Shown piece after piece: positions 53,062 to 63,916 of a stretch of 64,000 nucleotides of DNA. The notes under the pieces are model-generated. The model was not told the origin of the DNA and ran no database searches. It was given only the letters and a program-made list of their open reading frames with translations. Position 1 is the stretch's first letter; each line of letters begins with the position of its first letter. The DNA comes from Alkalilimnicola ehrlichii (GTDB taxonomy: Bacteria > Pseudomonadota > Gammaproteobacteria > Nitrococcales > AK92): the NCBI RefSeq assembly GCF_003399765.1, contig NZ_NFZV01000012.1:1-64000 (forward strand), in the 5' to 3' direction. The translations under genes were made by a program, and so were the position numbers.

Positions 53062-55320
53062 TTAGTGCACAGCCTCTTCCTGCTCTATCTCTAAGCTTAA
53101 CCTATCGTCTTCGTGCGTTATCCGCACATGGCCACCTTGAGACAACTCGCCAAACAAGAGCTGCTCGGCAAGCGGCTTTTTAATATGCTCCTGAATAACC
53201 CTAACCATCGGCCGCGCCCCCATCTTAGGATCATAGCCCTTCTCAGCAAGCCAGATCCGTGCCTCGGGGTCGACATCCAAAGTAACGCGTTTCTCTTTCA
53301 GCTGTATGCTCAACTCGTTGAGGAACTTGTCAACAACGCGCTGAACAACCTCTGTGCTCAACGGATTGAACGGGATGATAGCATCGAGCCGGTTGCGGAA
53401 CTCCGGACTAAACTGGCGACGAATAGCCTCCTGCCCATCCGAGCTATGATCCTGCGGTGCAAACCCGATCGATGCTCTACTCATCTGCTCGGCACCCGCA
53501 TTTGTCGTCATAATCAAGATGGTATTCCGGAAATCCGCCTGCCGCCCGTTGTTATCGGTCAAGGTTCCATGATCCATGACCTGCAACAGCAGGTTGAAGA
53601 CATCCGGATGCGCTTTCTCGATTTCATCAAGCAGAACCACAGAGTGCGGGTGCTTGATAACCTCTTCGGTCAGCAACCCCCCTTGGTCAAAACCGACGTA
53701 ACCGGGTGGCGCACCAATCAAACGGGAGACGGTATGCCGCTCCATGTACTCCGACATATCGAATCGGATCAGGTGAATCCCAAGCACTTCGGCAAGCTGG
53801 CGCGTCACCTCGGTCTTGCCGACCCCCGTTGGTCCCGAGAAGAGAAAGGAGCCAACCGGACGTGTCTGCGCGCCCAGGCCCGCGCGAGACATCTTGATTG
53901 TCGCCGCCAAGGTCTCAATGGCCGCATCTTGACCGTAAATAGCTCTCTTCAACTCGCGTTCGAGCCCTTCGAGAACCTGCATATCTTCGGAAGAAACCCG
54001 CTTGGGCGGAATCCGCGCGATGTGAGCGACAATACTCTCCACATCGCCAACACCCACCGTTTTTCGCCGCTTACCCTTGGGCGCTAATTGTATGCGCGCC
54101 CCTGCCTCGTCAATTACGTCGATCGCTTTATCGGGAAGACGCCGATCATTAATATGTTTAGCGGATAATTCCGCCGCCGCTACCAGGGCGGGCTCCGTAT
54201 AGCGCACCCCATGATGCGCTTCAAAGCGCGATTTCAGCCCTTTGAGAATTTGCACCGTCTCATCGACACTCGGCTCTCCCACATCGATTTTCTGGAAGCG
54301 CCTTGCCAGAGCACGATCCTTCTCAAAAATCCCACGATATTCTTGGTAGGTGGTCGACCCGATGCATTTGAGTTCGCCGCTCGCGAGCATAGGCTTGATG
54401 AGATTCGAGGCGTCCATAACGCCGCCTGAAGCCGAACCCGCACCGATGATGGTATGAATTTCGTCGATAAAGAGAATTGCCCCTTTATCTTTCTTCAATT
54501 GCTGCAACAGGCTCTTGAGCCGCTTTTCGAAGTCGCCGCGGTACTTGGTGCCTGCGACCAGGGCGCCGAGATCCAGCGAATAAATCGTGCTTTCCTTGAG
54601 GACTTCGGGCACCTGCCCGTCGACAATCATTTTTGCCAAACCCTCGGCAATCGCCGTCTTACCGACACCTGCTTCGCCCACGAAAAGCGGATTGTTCTTA
54701 CGCCGCCGGCACAGCACCTGAACCGTACGCTCGATTTCGTGTCGGCGACCGATGAGTGGATCGATCAAACCCTCCTGAGCCCGCTCATTGAGGTTGGTGG
54801 CAAAGCTCTCGAGGGGGCTCTTGGCACCAGACTCCTGCACTACCTCTTCCTCGGACGATCCCATGCTACTGCCCTGCTCCTCGCCGGATACGCTCGATAT
54901 CCCATGAGAGATGTAATTAACGACGTCCAGCCGGGAGATATTTTGTTTGTGCAGAAAGTAAACAGCCTGAGATTCCTGCTCGCTAAAAATCGCGACCAGA
55001 ACATTCGCCCCTGTTACCTCGTTTTTACCCGCTGACTGAACATGCAGAATGGCTCTTTGTAAGACCCGCTGAAACCCTAAAGTCGGTTGGGTTTCGCGGG
55101 TATCGTTCGCTGGCAAGAGCGGTGTCGTCTCATCTAAGAACGATTCCAAATCTCGCCTTAACTGGTCAAGATCCGCGCCACAAGCGCGCAACACGGTGAC
55201 AGCCGCCGGGTTATCGGTCAGAGCCAGCAGGAGGTGTTCGACCGTGAGAAACTCATGCCGCTTCTCTCTCGCCTCTTTAAAGGCTAAATTTAGCGTGAAC
55301 TCCAACTCTTTACTCAACAT
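53062..55320 (-). CDS. clpA: ATP-dependent Clp protease ATP-binding subunit ClpA
   Basis: 752 residues. N domain (1-145) that docks ClpS, then two AAA+ modules with Walker A motifs [13 protein letters not shown] and [13 protein letters not shown]. The second module carries the IGF-like ClpP-binding loop region (expected around residue 615). It unfolds N-degron substrates for ClpP; clpP is not in the window. It lies 108 bases downstream of clpS. Confidence 0.96.
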   Translation of the reverse strand: MLSKELEFTLNLAFKEAREKRHEFLTVEHLLLALTDNPAAVTVLRACGADLDQLRRDLESFLDETTPLLPANDTRETQPTLGFQRVLQRAILHVQSAGKNEVTGANVLVAIFSEQESQAVYFLHKQNISRLDVVNYISHGISSVSGEEQGSSMGSSEEEVVQESGAKSPLESFATNLNERAQEGLIDPLIGRRHEIERTVQVLCRRRKNNPLFVGEAGVGKTAIAEGLAKMIVDGQVPEVLKESTIYSLDLGALVAGTKYRGDFEKRLKSLLQQLKKDKGAILFIDEIHTIIGAGSASGGVMDASNLIKPMLASGELKCIGSTTYQEYRGIFEKDRALARRFQKIDVGEPSVDETVQILKGLKSRFEAHHGVRYTEPALVAAAELSAKHINDRRLPDKAIDVIDEAGARIQLAPKGKRRKTVGVGDVESIVAHIARIPPKRVSSEDMQVLEGLERELKRAIYGQDAAIETLAATIKMSRAGLGAQTRPVGSFLFSGPTGVGKTEVTRQLAEVLGIHLIRFDMSEYMERHTVSRLIGAPPGYVGFDQGGLLTEEVIKHPHSVVLLDEIEKAHPDVFNLLLQVMDHGTLTDNNGRQADFRNTILIMTTNAGAEQMSRASIGFAPQDHSSDGQEAIRRQFSPEFRNRLDAIIPFNPLSTEVVQRVVDKFLNELSIQLKEKRVTLDVDPEARIWLAEKGYDPKMGARPMVRVIQEHIKKPLAEQLLFGELSQGGHVRITHEDDRLSLEIEQEEAVH

Positions 55321-55428
55321 GCGCCATCACCTCAGTTGTCACGCGACACGTTCCTGTCTTAGGCCGCGGCGGTCAAAGCTTGGACTGGTTCTCACAATCG
55401 GAGTTCCCGCATTCACGCCCCGGTGCTC

Positions 55429-55749
55429 TCACGCCTCCTCCATAGTACACAGCAAGGGATGTTGATGCTGCCTTGAGAAGTCATTGACCTGGGCCACTTT
55501 GGTTTCAGCCACGTCCCGGCTAAAGACACCACAGACACCCTTCCCCCGCGTGTGTACATGCAGCATAACCTGAGTCGCTTTGCTACGACTCATGGAAAAG
55601 AACCGCTCAAGCACCTCGACGACGAACTCCATCGGCGTGTAATCGTCGTTAAGCAACACAACCCGATACAACGGAGGCTGCTTTAGTCTGGGCTTTGCCT
55701 CTTCGACCGACAAGCCCTCATCGTAATCGTGTTTGCTCGGATCCGTCAT
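55429..55749 (-). CDS. clpS: ClpS adaptor (N-recognin)
   Basis: 106 residues from the ATG at 55749 (after GAGGA, reads [10 protein letters not shown]); the longer open frame upstream is not supported. Core signatures: [20 protein letters not shown] with the Asn-Asp pair that binds the N-terminal amine, and [15 protein letters not shown] with His. ClpS presents proteins with N-terminal Leu, Phe, Tyr or Trp to ClpA. Upstream partner of clpA, as usual. Confidence 0.95.
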   Translation of the reverse strand: MTDPSKHDYDEGLSVEEAKPRLKQPPLYRVVLLNDDYTPMEFVVEVLERFFSMSRSKATQVMLHVHTRGKGVCGVFSRDVAETKVAQVNDFSRQHQHPLLCTMEEA

Positions 55750-56332
55750 AGTATCCTCACACCCATTGTATTGAGTGCACCCGCTCCATTTTAAAAGACC
55801 GCCAGCAACGAGCCAATCGGACCAATCCCTAGCGTACGCCACTAATCCGCTTGCGACTCCTTGCATGCCAAACAGGGCATTTCACCCCATGGGCTAATGC
55901 AAATCGCAGGCTTATTACTGCAAACATTATAAGGACAGTCGCCGTTGTGAGCGAACTGCACTAGCACTAGTAGCCGATCGCCTTTTAGTCTGTCGGTTTA
56001 GAGGACCGCCCCGGCTCCTGGCTAGACGTGTCCTACCGGCAATGGCCGTCGCCCCTGGTAGGGGCCAGAACTGGCACTCCTTTTGGGTGTGCCCAAATCC
56101 GCCGAACCAGTAAAGCGAAAGGCAGTCGGCCATTACAACTGACTACAGTCTAAACGACGACCATGCCGTCAACCGAAACCCTTCGCTATATCGCCAAGAG
56201 ACCGCAAAGCTTCCGTTAAGCAATACTAGAAGATGCAGCAGCAACGGCCACTCCCCGTTGCAGCGCGTGGACGCTGCCCGAGCACCAATCGAGGCAAAGA
56301 CGCGAGTGCGAACGTCGTTTTATGAGGTCTGC
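55750..56332. other. 583-bp non-coding region upstream of clpS
   Basis: The longest gene-poor stretch in the window. No cspD, which often adjoins clpS, is recognisable on either strand. A 68-codon minus-strand frame (55927-56133) has no recognised family. Several short inverted repeats cluster between 56020 and 56110 (GCCCCTGGTAGGGGC; GGCACTCC-TTTT-GGGTGTGCC), and AT-rich TTACTGCAAACATTATAAGGAC lies at 55915-55936. It could encode a structured RNA, but I recognise none of the known ones (6S, RNase P, tmRNA and SRP signatures are absent). Confidence 0.4.
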
Positions 56333-56364
56333 AAAAAAAGCGAACCCGATTGGGTTCGCTTTTT
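56333..56364 (-). terminator. Intrinsic terminator of aceA
   Basis: Stem AAGCGAACCC/GGGTTCGCTT with loop GATT; on the minus strand it is followed by seven T, and on the plus strand by five T. Works for aceA and possibly in both directions. It is 46 bases past the aceA stop. Confidence 0.93.
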
Positions 56365-56409
56365 CGAATTTCGGCCAGCCAAGACTGACCGTTGAATGCC
56401 TAGCAGGCT

Positions 56410-58005
56410 TTAGAACTGGTTCATCGTGTTCAAAGAACCGCCAGCTTTCAGTGCAGCTTCACCGGAGAAGTACTCCTTGTGATCGTCACCGATGTTGGAG
56501 CCGGCCATGTCCTGGTGCTTAACGCACGCCAGACCCTTGCGGATCTCCTGACGCTGAACGCCTTCCACATAAGCCAGCATACCCAGGTCGCCGAAGTAGC
56601 CTTTAGCCAGGTCGTCCGTGGACAGAGCGGCCGTGTGGTACGTCGGCAGCGTGATCAGGTGATGGAAGATACCAGCCTTGGCAGCAGCATCCTTCTGGAA
56701 GTTCTGAGTCCAGCGATCGGCTTCCGCAGCAAGCTCCGTGCTGTCGTACTCGGCGCTCATCAGCTTCTCGCGATCGTACTGGGAAACGTCCTTACCCTCG
56801 GCCTTCCAAGCGTCGAACACTTGTTGACGGAAGTTCAAGGTCCAGTTGAAGGACGGGCTGTTGTTATAAACCAGCTTAGCGTTCGGCACTTCCTTACGGA
56901 TAGCGTCGACCATCTCGGCAATCTGACCAACGTGCGGCTTCTCGGTTTCGATCCAGAGCAGATCGGCGCCGTTCTGCAGGCTGGTAACACAGTCGAGAAC
57001 AACGCGGTCGAAACCGGTGTCCTTGCGGAACTGATACAGGCCGTTGGGCAAACGAACCGGCTTAACCAGCTTACCGTCTTGCTTGAGAACCATGTCGCCT
57101 TCTGCAACGTCGTCAGCAGACTCAACCGGGGTCACTTCCAAGAAGGAGTTGTACTTGGAAGCCAAGTCGCCCGGCTCGTTGGAAACCGGAATCTTCTGCG
57201 TCAGGCCGGCGCCCAGGGAGTCGGTCCGCGCAACGATAACGCCGTCGTCGACACCCAGCTCCAGGAACGCGTAACGAACAGCGTTGATCTTAGCCAGGAA
57301 GTCTTCGTGCGGAACCGTCACCTTGCCGTCCTGGTGACCGCACTGCTTAGCGTCGGAAACCTGGTTTTCGATCTGGATGCAGCAGGCACCCGCTTCGATC
57401 ATTTTCTTAGCCAGCAGGTAGGTAGCCTCTTCGTTACCGAAACCGGCATCGATATCGGCAATAATCGGCACTACGTGGGTCTGGAAATTGTCGATCTTAT
57501 CTTGGATCGCCTTCGCAGCAGCCTCGTCACCCTTATCGCGCGCAGCGTCAAGCTCACGGAAGAGGTGGTTCAATTCCCGGGCGTCGGCTTGCTTGAGGAA
57601 GGTGTAGAGCTCTTCGATCAGCTCCGGCACGGAAGTCTTCTCGTGCATGGACTGGTCGGGCAGCGGGCCGAACTTGGAACGCAGCGCAGCAACCATCCAG
57701 CCAGAGAGGTACAGGTAGCGCTTGCTGGTCGTGCCATGATGACGCTTCACAGCGATCATCTTCTGCTGACCGACAAAGCCATGCCAGCAGCCCAGGGACT
57801 GCGTGTAGCGCGAGGAGTCCGCGTCGTACTCGGCCATGTCCTGACGCATGATCTTAGCGGTGTATCGGGCGATATCCAAACCGGTCTTGAACCGGTTCTG
57901 GGCGCGCATGCGCGCGACATACTCAGGGTTGATTGCATCCCAAGTACCGTTCTGCGCTTTGCGCAGCGCCTGTGCTGCCTCGATGTCCTTGGAGTATTGT
58001 GACAT
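56410..58005 (-). CDS. aceA: Isocitrate lyase, long form
   Basis: 531 residues from the ATG at 58005 (reads MSQYSKDIEAAQAL), with GAGAAGG upstream; the frame is open further up but unlike the family. This length matches the long AceA of Pseudomonas and relatives, not the 434-residue enteric form. Catalytic DAKQCGH, metal-site IIADIDAGFG and NNSPSFNW are present. It splits isocitrate to glyoxylate and succinate. No malate synthase is in the window. Codon use is strongly biased, typical of high expression, and leaves a long open frame on the opposite strand. Confidence 0.96.
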   Translation of the reverse strand: MSQYSKDIEAAQALRKAQNGTWDAINPEYVARMRAQNRFKTGLDIARYTAKIMRQDMAEYDADSSRYTQSLGCWHGFVGQQKMIAVKRHHGTTSKRYLYLSGWMVAALRSKFGPLPDQSMHEKTSVPELIEELYTFLKQADARELNHLFRELDAARDKGDEAAAKAIQDKIDNFQTHVVPIIADIDAGFGNEEATYLLAKKMIEAGACCIQIENQVSDAKQCGHQDGKVTVPHEDFLAKINAVRYAFLELGVDDGVIVARTDSLGAGLTQKIPVSNEPGDLASKYNSFLEVTPVESADDVAEGDMVLKQDGKLVKPVRLPNGLYQFRKDTGFDRVVLDCVTSLQNGADLLWIETEKPHVGQIAEMVDAIRKEVPNAKLVYNNSPSFNWTLNFRQQVFDAWKAEGKDVSQYDREKLMSAEYDSTELAAEADRWTQNFQKDAAAKAGIFHHLITLPTYHTAALSTDDLAKGYFGDLGMLAYVEGVQRQEIRKGLACVKHQDMAGSNIGDDHKEYFSGEAALKAGGSLNTMNQF

Positions 58006-58606
58006 GCTAAAACCTTCTCTAGTCTTGGATTCAACAACTACGCATAAGGCGCCTGGAGTTGCACTCCCGAGTGCCCGAGTTTCGACGCGCAGCTCGTTTG
58101 CACCCAAAGGATCCTTAGATCCAGGCACTGTTCCGATAGCCATAAAGAAACTCGGTAGTAGTGCGCGGCATTCGTCGGGTGACAACGTCGCCAGCAACAC
58201 CTCAGGAAGCGCTAAGCATATCCCGCGACCGAGGCGCGGTTCCGTTCCTGGTTAGGAGCGTAGTTCGGCAGGACAAGTGTTCTTACCTGCACGAGCCGCC
58301 TACCGAACCTGAGCTCTATTGAGCCCCAATTCTGTCGTCTGACGGCGGCTGGATTCTACCAATCATCCCGCTTATTGTGCAAGTGCAAAACGTCACATCC
58401 GCTTGATTCGTCGGCAGGTCGGTGCTGTTAGCGAAGCAGGCTTTAAAGCAATCTCGGTTGACCAATCCGGTTTGTAGCGGATGTAATGTGGTTGCGGGGA
58501 GGAGTCCATTCGCGCTGCTAGGCGAAGGCCAGGCAGAGCGACTCATAGAAAACTCCGCAAGAACAATAAGTTGACAGCCATTTCTCAAGAGCGCAAGGAC
58601 TTGCAA
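58006..58606. other. 601-bp divergent region, aceA/nudJ
   Basis: Upstream regions of aceA (minus) and nudJ (plus). The aceA frame stays open to 58200 but shows no homologous-looking sequence there. No RNA gene or operator recognised. A 134-codon frame on the minus strand (58316-58720) overlaps nudJ and is a shadow. Confidence 0.4.
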
Positions 58607-59053
58607 GTGACCTGGTACCCACACGTGACTGTCGCCGCCATCGCCGAACGCGCCGGGCGATTCCTTTGTGTCGAAGAAACAATTCTGGGCAAGCGCGTGA
58701 TAAACCAACCCGCCGGTCACCTTGAAGCCGGGGAGTCCTTCATCGAAGCGGTCCGCCGAGAAACCCTCGAAGAAACCGCCTGGGAGTTTGAGCCAGAGTA
58801 CATTACCGGCATTTATCGCTGGGCGGCACCCAACAACGGCCCGACGTTCATTCGAGTAGCCTTTTATGGACGCTTAGGCCATCAACAGACAACGCGCTCG
58901 CTGGACCCCGACATCGATGCGGTGGCCTGGCTATCGGAACACGACCTCAGATCCCGTCATGCACAGCTACGCAGCCCGCTAGTCATTCGCTGCCTAGAGG
59001 ATTACCTGCGCGGCTGCCGCTATCCATTGGCGCTATTGACAGATCTCGGATAA
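58607..59053 (+). CDS. nudJ: Nudix hydrolase NudJ (HMP-PP / nucleotide phosphatase)
   Basis: 148 residues from the GTG at 58607, which follows AAGGA at good spacing; an upstream TTG is less likely. N-terminus YPHVTVAAIAERAGRFLCVEE and Nudix helix GHLEAGESFIEAVRRETLEE match NudJ; the final glycine of the box is Ala. NudJ of E. coli hydrolyses thiamine and nucleoside di/triphosphates. First of the conserved nudJ-mnmA-hflD group. Confidence 0.9.
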   Translation: MTWYPHVTVAAIAERAGRFLCVEETILGKRVINQPAGHLEAGESFIEAVRRETLEETAWEFEPEYITGIYRWAAPNNGPTFIRVAFYGRLGHQQTTRSLDPDIDAVAWLSEHDLRSRHAQLRSPLVIRCLEDYLRGCRYPLALLTDLG

Positions 59054-59206
59054 TCCTGCCATTCCAAAACCATATACTGATTTATGGCGCGCGCAGCGGT
59101 ACCATGGGCCGTCACAGCAAGGTTTGCATCATCGCAGCAATGCATCTCTGTTACCAAGCGCTAACGTGTTAATCTTGCACGCTCATGCAACTATCTTTAT
59201 AGAGCT

Positions 59207-60301
59207 ATGCCACAACCCCAACGCGTGATCGTCGGTATATCCGGAGGCGTGGACTCCGCCGTTGCCGCCCTATTGCTGCAGGAGCAGGGCTTCGACGTGC
59301 AAGGCCTATTCATGAAGAATTGGGAGGACGACGACACCGAAACTTACTGCAGCGCGGAAGAAGATCTAGCGGATGCCAAGCAGGTCTGCGATACCCTAGG
59401 CATTCCGTTACATCAAGCGAACTTCGCTAAAGAATACAAACAACAGGTATTCGACTACTGTTTGGAGGAATTTCGGGCCGGCCGCACGCCGAACCCGGAC
59501 ATTCTTTGCAATCAGCAGATTAAGTTTCGAGCTTTCCTTGATTATGCCTTGCGACTCGGTGCCGACTACGTAGCCACCGGCCACTATGTCCGGAAACGGG
59601 AAGACAGCCTTTACCGATTGCTTAAAGGGAAAGACGACAATAAAGATCAAAGCTACTTTCTCTATACGCTGGGGCAAGAGCAGCTTAAGCACGCGCTTTT
59701 TCCCTTGGGCGAGCTGGAGAAGCCTTACGTGCGGCAGCTTGCGGAAGAAGCCGGTTTCGATAATTTCGCAAAGAAGGACAGCACGGGGATATGCTTTATC
59801 GGCGAGCGCGACTTTAGGGAGTTCCTGAGCCGCTACTTGCCGCGCGAGCCGGGCGATATCGTCACCCCCGAAGGCGAGGCCATCGGCACCCATCAAGGGC
59901 TGAGCTTCTACACTATCGGTCAGCGCCAAGGTCTTGGCATCGGCGGCCGCGCCGGCGCCGAAGGCAGGCCTTGGTACGTGGTCGGCAAAGACATGCAACG
60001 CAATGCTTTGATCGTCGCTCAGGGCCACGATCATCCGCTTCTTTTGTCGGCGGGGTTAGATGCCGAACAACTTACCTGGACGGCCGATGCGCCGCCCTCC
60101 GCTCCTTTGCGCTGCAGCGCCAAAACCCGCTACCGGCAGTCGGACCAGGAGTGCGAGCTACAGCTGGAGAACGGCATTGCCCGGCTCCGTTTCGACAAGC
60201 CTCAACGCGCCGTAACGCCTGGGCAGTCTGTCGTGTTTTACTCCGGAGAGGAATGCCTCGGAGGCGGCATCATCGTGCGCGGCCATCCTTTGGACAATTA
60301 A
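59207..60301 (+). CDS. mnmA: tRNA-specific 2-thiouridylase MnmA
   Basis: 364 residues. PP-loop [15 protein letters not shown] activates the uridine; the catalytic cysteines are in [12 protein letters not shown] and [28 protein letters not shown] is diagnostic. It thiolates U34 of tRNA-Lys, Glu and Gln. The stop is two bases from the hflD start, so the two are co-translated. Confidence 0.96.
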   Translation: MPQPQRVIVGISGGVDSAVAALLLQEQGFDVQGLFMKNWEDDDTETYCSAEEDLADAKQVCDTLGIPLHQANFAKEYKQQVFDYCLEEFRAGRTPNPDILCNQQIKFRAFLDYALRLGADYVATGHYVRKREDSLYRLLKGKDDNKDQSYFLYTLGQEQLKHALFPLGELEKPYVRQLAEEAGFDNFAKKDSTGICFIGERDFREFLSRYLPREPGDIVTPEGEAIGTHQGLSFYTIGQRQGLGIGGRAGAEGRPWYVVGKDMQRNALIVAQGHDHPLLLSAGLDAEQLTWTADAPPSAPLRCSAKTRYRQSDQECELQLENGIARLRFDKPQRAVTPGQSVVFYSGEECLGGGIIVRGHPLDN

Positions 60302-60303
60302 TC

Positions 60304-60926
60304 ATGCAGAAGATATACGAGAATCAAGCACTGACCCTAGCTGCTGCACTGCAAAGTATTTTTGCGTCACCCAAGTCGCGCAGCGCGGCCATGCCAACAA
60401 GAGCGACGTAGAGCCGTGTCTTGCGGGCTTGCTGAAGGTCTACGACGGAGATCTACGCAATTTATACGGGCCACCCGAGCAATTACACAACGGGCTAAAG
60501 CAGCTTCAAGAGCAGCTGACCCGACCGAACAATCCGGTGCTTACGCGGTACTTGGTGGCCGCCATTTATCTTGAGCGACGCTTACGTAAACGCGGCGATT
60601 TAATGCGTCGACTTGGCGAGGGGCTGGAGGCGGCAAGGCGACAAGTCGATTATTTCGGCGAGAATCACCCTAACGTTATCAGCAATCTAGCGGGGCTTTA
60701 TGCAGATACCGTAAGTACCCTAACCCCTCGCATCATGGTTCAAGGTAATCGGGAATACCTAGAGCAGCCCGCCAACGCAGAGATGATCCGCACGCTTTTA
60801 TTAGCGGCCATTCGCTCGATCAGCCTGTGGCGCGAAGCCGGAGGCAGTCGCTGGAAACTGCTTTTCAACCGGCGCCAAATCCTGGCAGCTGCCGACCGTC
60901 TGCTAAAAGAGCGCAGCTTCGTTTAA
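60304..60926 (+). CDS. hflD: HflD (YcfC), frame broken at a T5 run
   Basis: The ATG at 60304 (MQKIYENQALTLAAALQSIF) loses frame at T5 60359-60363. One added base continues CVTQVAQRGHANKSD and joins the longer frame (LKVYDGDLRNLYGPPEQLHNG) to give 207 residues, near the E. coli 213. HflD is a peripheral membrane protein that influences lambda CII stability in E. coli; its host role is unclear. In many relatives purB follows; here acnA does. Confidence 0.9.
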
Positions 60927-61112
60927 CGAACCGTAAGGGGAACCGTCGCAAAAGGCCGGCAAGGCTATGCAAACAAGAAACAAACCGCTATCTGTTGTAG
61001 TATTGAGCCGGAGTCTCCACCGGCCCGCAAGGCCTGGTCATCGGGAATGACCGCCTGAAACCATTATGGCAAAGGCTTCATACGCGGGCCCCATGAAGGA
61101 TTGGGAGGTACG

Positions 61113-63800
61113 ATGACTGACAGTTTCAATGCCCGCTCTACCCTCGAGGTCAAGGGTAAGCAGTACGAAATCTTCCGCTTCGATGGCCTGAAAAAAAATA
61201 TGCAATTGACCGCCTCCCCTACTCGCTCAAGGTCCTGCTTGAAAACCTGCTCCGCACCGAAGATGGCGTAAACGTCACCAAAGACCACATTGAAGCACTG
61301 GCACAATGGGACGCCAAAGCGGCGCCGAGCACTGAGATTGCCTTTACGCCAGCGCGCGTCGTCATGCAGGACTTTACCGGCGTACCGGCCGTCGTCGATC
61401 TGGCCGCAATGCGCGATGCAATGAAAAAGCTCGGCGGCAAGCCGGAAGCCATTAACCCTCTCTCGCCCGCCGACCTCGTCATCGATCATTCGGTAATGGT
61501 CGACCATTTCGGCACGTCGCAAGCTTTGAAGCTCAATACCGATATCGAATACGAGCGCAACCAGGAACGTTACGTGTTCCTGCGCTGGGGACAAAAAGCG
61601 TTCTCCAATTTCCGCGTCGTCCCTCCCGGCACCGGCATCGTGCATCAGGTTAATATCGAATACCTGGCCAGCGTTGTGTTCTCGCGAGAAGAGAATGGCG
61701 TTCGCCGCGCCTACCCGGATACGGTAGTCGGCACCGATTCTCATACCACCATGGTTAACGGGCTCGGCGTCCTCGGCTGGGGGTTGGCGGCATCGAAGCG
61801 GAAGCGGCAATGCTTGGCCAACCGATCTCCATGCTGATACCGCAGGTAGTCGGGTTTAAGCTAACCGGCAAACTACCGGAAGGCGCCACCGCCACCGATC
61901 TCGTGCTTACTGTGACCGAAATGCTGCGCAAGCACGGCGTAGTCGGCAAGTTCGTAGAATTTTTGGCGACGGGTTGGAGCATCTGCCTCTCGCCGACCGC
62001 GCAACCATCGCCAATATGGCGCCAGAGTACGGCGCAACCTGCGGCATCTTCCCTATCGATGGCGAAACGCTGCGCTATATGGAACTCTCCGGTCGCGACG
62101 AAGAGCAACTCGCACTGGTCGAAGCCTATGCCAAAGAACTCGGCATGTGGCGCGAGAAAGGCCAGAAAGAGGCCGAATACTCTGACGTATTAGCGTTAGA
62201 TCTGGGCTCGGTCGTGCCGTCTCTGGCCGGCCCTCGCCGCCCTCAGGATCGGGTCGACCTCGACAAAGTGCCGACCGCGTTCAACGACTACGTGAAGAGC
62301 TATGACGCCGATATGGCAGCGAAACAAAATCGCGCGCCACAGCCGGAGTCGATGTCACCTATAACGGCGCCGATTTCAAGCTCAAGGATGGTTCGGTCGT
62401 TATCGCGGCCATCACGTCCTGCACCAACACTTCCAACCCGGCGGTCCTATTAGCGGCCGCTTTGGTAGCGAAGAAAGCCAACGAACGCGGGATGCAAGTC
62501 AAACCTTGGGTAAAGACTTCATTCGCGCCCGGCTCTCAGGTCGTACCGACCTACTTAAAACAAGCAGGCCTGCTCGAACACTTGGAAGCGTTGAAGTTCC
62601 ATGTGACCGGATTCGGCTGTACCACCTGTATCGGTAACGCGGGCCCCTTGCCGGATGAGATCGGCGCCGCGGTGCAGAAAGGCAACTTAGTCGTCGGCTC
62701 GGTATTGTCGGGCAATCGCAACTTCGAAGGTCGCATTCACGGCGACGTTCGCACCAACTGGTTAGCATCGCCACCGTTAGTCGTCGCCTACGCCCTGGCC
62801 GGCAATATGAACGTCAACTTGAGCAAAGATCCGCTGGGCAAGGATAAGGACGGCAACGATGTTTACCTGAAAGACATCTGGCCGAGCCAACGCGAGATTG
62901 CCGATGCGATGGGCAGCAATATCACGCGTGCGATGTTCCAAGCCAGCTATAGCGATGTCTTCAAAGGCGACGATAATTGGCGCAGCTTGAACGCACCGGA
63001 GAGCGAGCTGTACAGCTGGGAGAAGTCGACTTATATCGCCAACCCGCCCTACTTCGACAACATGTCTATGGAAGAGCGAGGCATTCCGGAAATCCGCGAT
63101 GCTCGCTGTCTCGTTTATGTCGGCGACTCCATCACAACCGACCACATCTCTCCGGCAGGCGCCATCAAGGCGGACACCCCGGCCGGTAAGTACCTAATGG
63201 AAAACGGTGTCGAGCCGAAAGACTTCAACTCTTACGGCTCTCGTCGCGGCAACCACGACGTTATGATGCGGGGCACCTTTGCCAATGTTCGTCTTCGCAA
63301 CAAGATGGCGCCAGGAACCGAAGGCGGTTATACCCGCTATCAACCGGACGACGAAGAGATGTTCATCTACGATGCGGCCATGCGGTACAAGGAGGAAGGC
63401 ACACCGCTCGTCGTTCTGGCCGGCAAGGAATATGGCACCGGCTCCTCTCGCGATTGGGCGGCGAAAGGTACAATGCTGCTTGGCATTCAAGTGGTCATCG
63501 CCGAAAGCTACGAGCGGATTCACCGTTCGAATCTGGTTGGAATGGGCGTTTTGCCGCTCCAGTTTAACGGCGGTGACAGCGCGGAAGGCCTGGGGTTAAC
63601 CGGCAAGGAAACCTTCACAGTCGGCAGTTTGGAAGGAAGCCCGAGCTCAGTCGCTGTGACTGCCAGCCCCGGACGGCACCGAGACTACCTTCGAAACGAC
63701 CGTCCGCATCGATACGCCGAAAGAATGGGATTACTACCGCAACGGCGGCATCCTGCACTATGTGATTCGCGACCTAGCGAATAGATCGAAAGCCGCCTAG
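61113..63800 (+). CDS. acnA: Aconitate hydratase A, five frame breaks
   Basis: Pieces from three frames align end to end with Acn[53 protein letters not shown] and [17 protein letters not shown] (the three cluster cysteines), [34 protein letters not shown]. It starts after GGGAGG at ATG 61113 and ends at TAG 63798-63800. Breaks: A8 at 61191-61198, G5 at 61779-61783, T5 at 61960-61964, one near A4 62336-62339, and one near C4 63667-63670. Repaired length is about 896 residues, as expected (891 in E. coli). Converts citrate to isocitrate, feeding aceA. Probably intact in the organism. Confidence 0.9.
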
Positions 63801-63824
63801 GGCGATCCGCTGTTTACCACCGAG

Positions 63825-63856
63825 AGCCGGGGCCAAGAAAGGCCCCGGCTTGCTTT
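63825..63856 (+). terminator. Intrinsic terminator of acnA
   Basis: 10-bp perfect stem AGCCGGGGCC/GGCCCCGGCT with loop AAGAAA, followed by TGCTTT. Lies 25 bases past the acnA stop. Confidence 0.82.
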
Positions 63857-63916
63857 GCGGCTAAAGAATTCCGCCATCCCGCCGATGTCAGGGGAAAGTA
63901 AGGACTCCTGATCGGC

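Noticed and set aside
55927-56133. 68-codon minus-strand frame upstream of clpS, considered as cspD
   Set aside because: Lacks the cold-shock motifs KGFGFI and FVH; sequence is Arg/Ser rich and looks non-coding.
55900-56160. Possible RNase P RNA or 6S RNA upstream of clpS (contains GACAGTCGCCG)
   Set aside because: The universal RNase P core (GAGGAAAGTCCGGGC, ACAGAG) and the 6S closing stems are absent.
56479-58002. 507-codon open frame on the plus strand across aceA
   Set aside because: It is exactly antisense to a well-conserved, strongly codon-biased gene. The biased codons remove stops from the mirror frame. The translation has no recognisable domain.
58316-58720. 134-codon minus-strand frame overlapping nudJ
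   Set aside because: Antisense to NudJ signatures; no recognisable domain.
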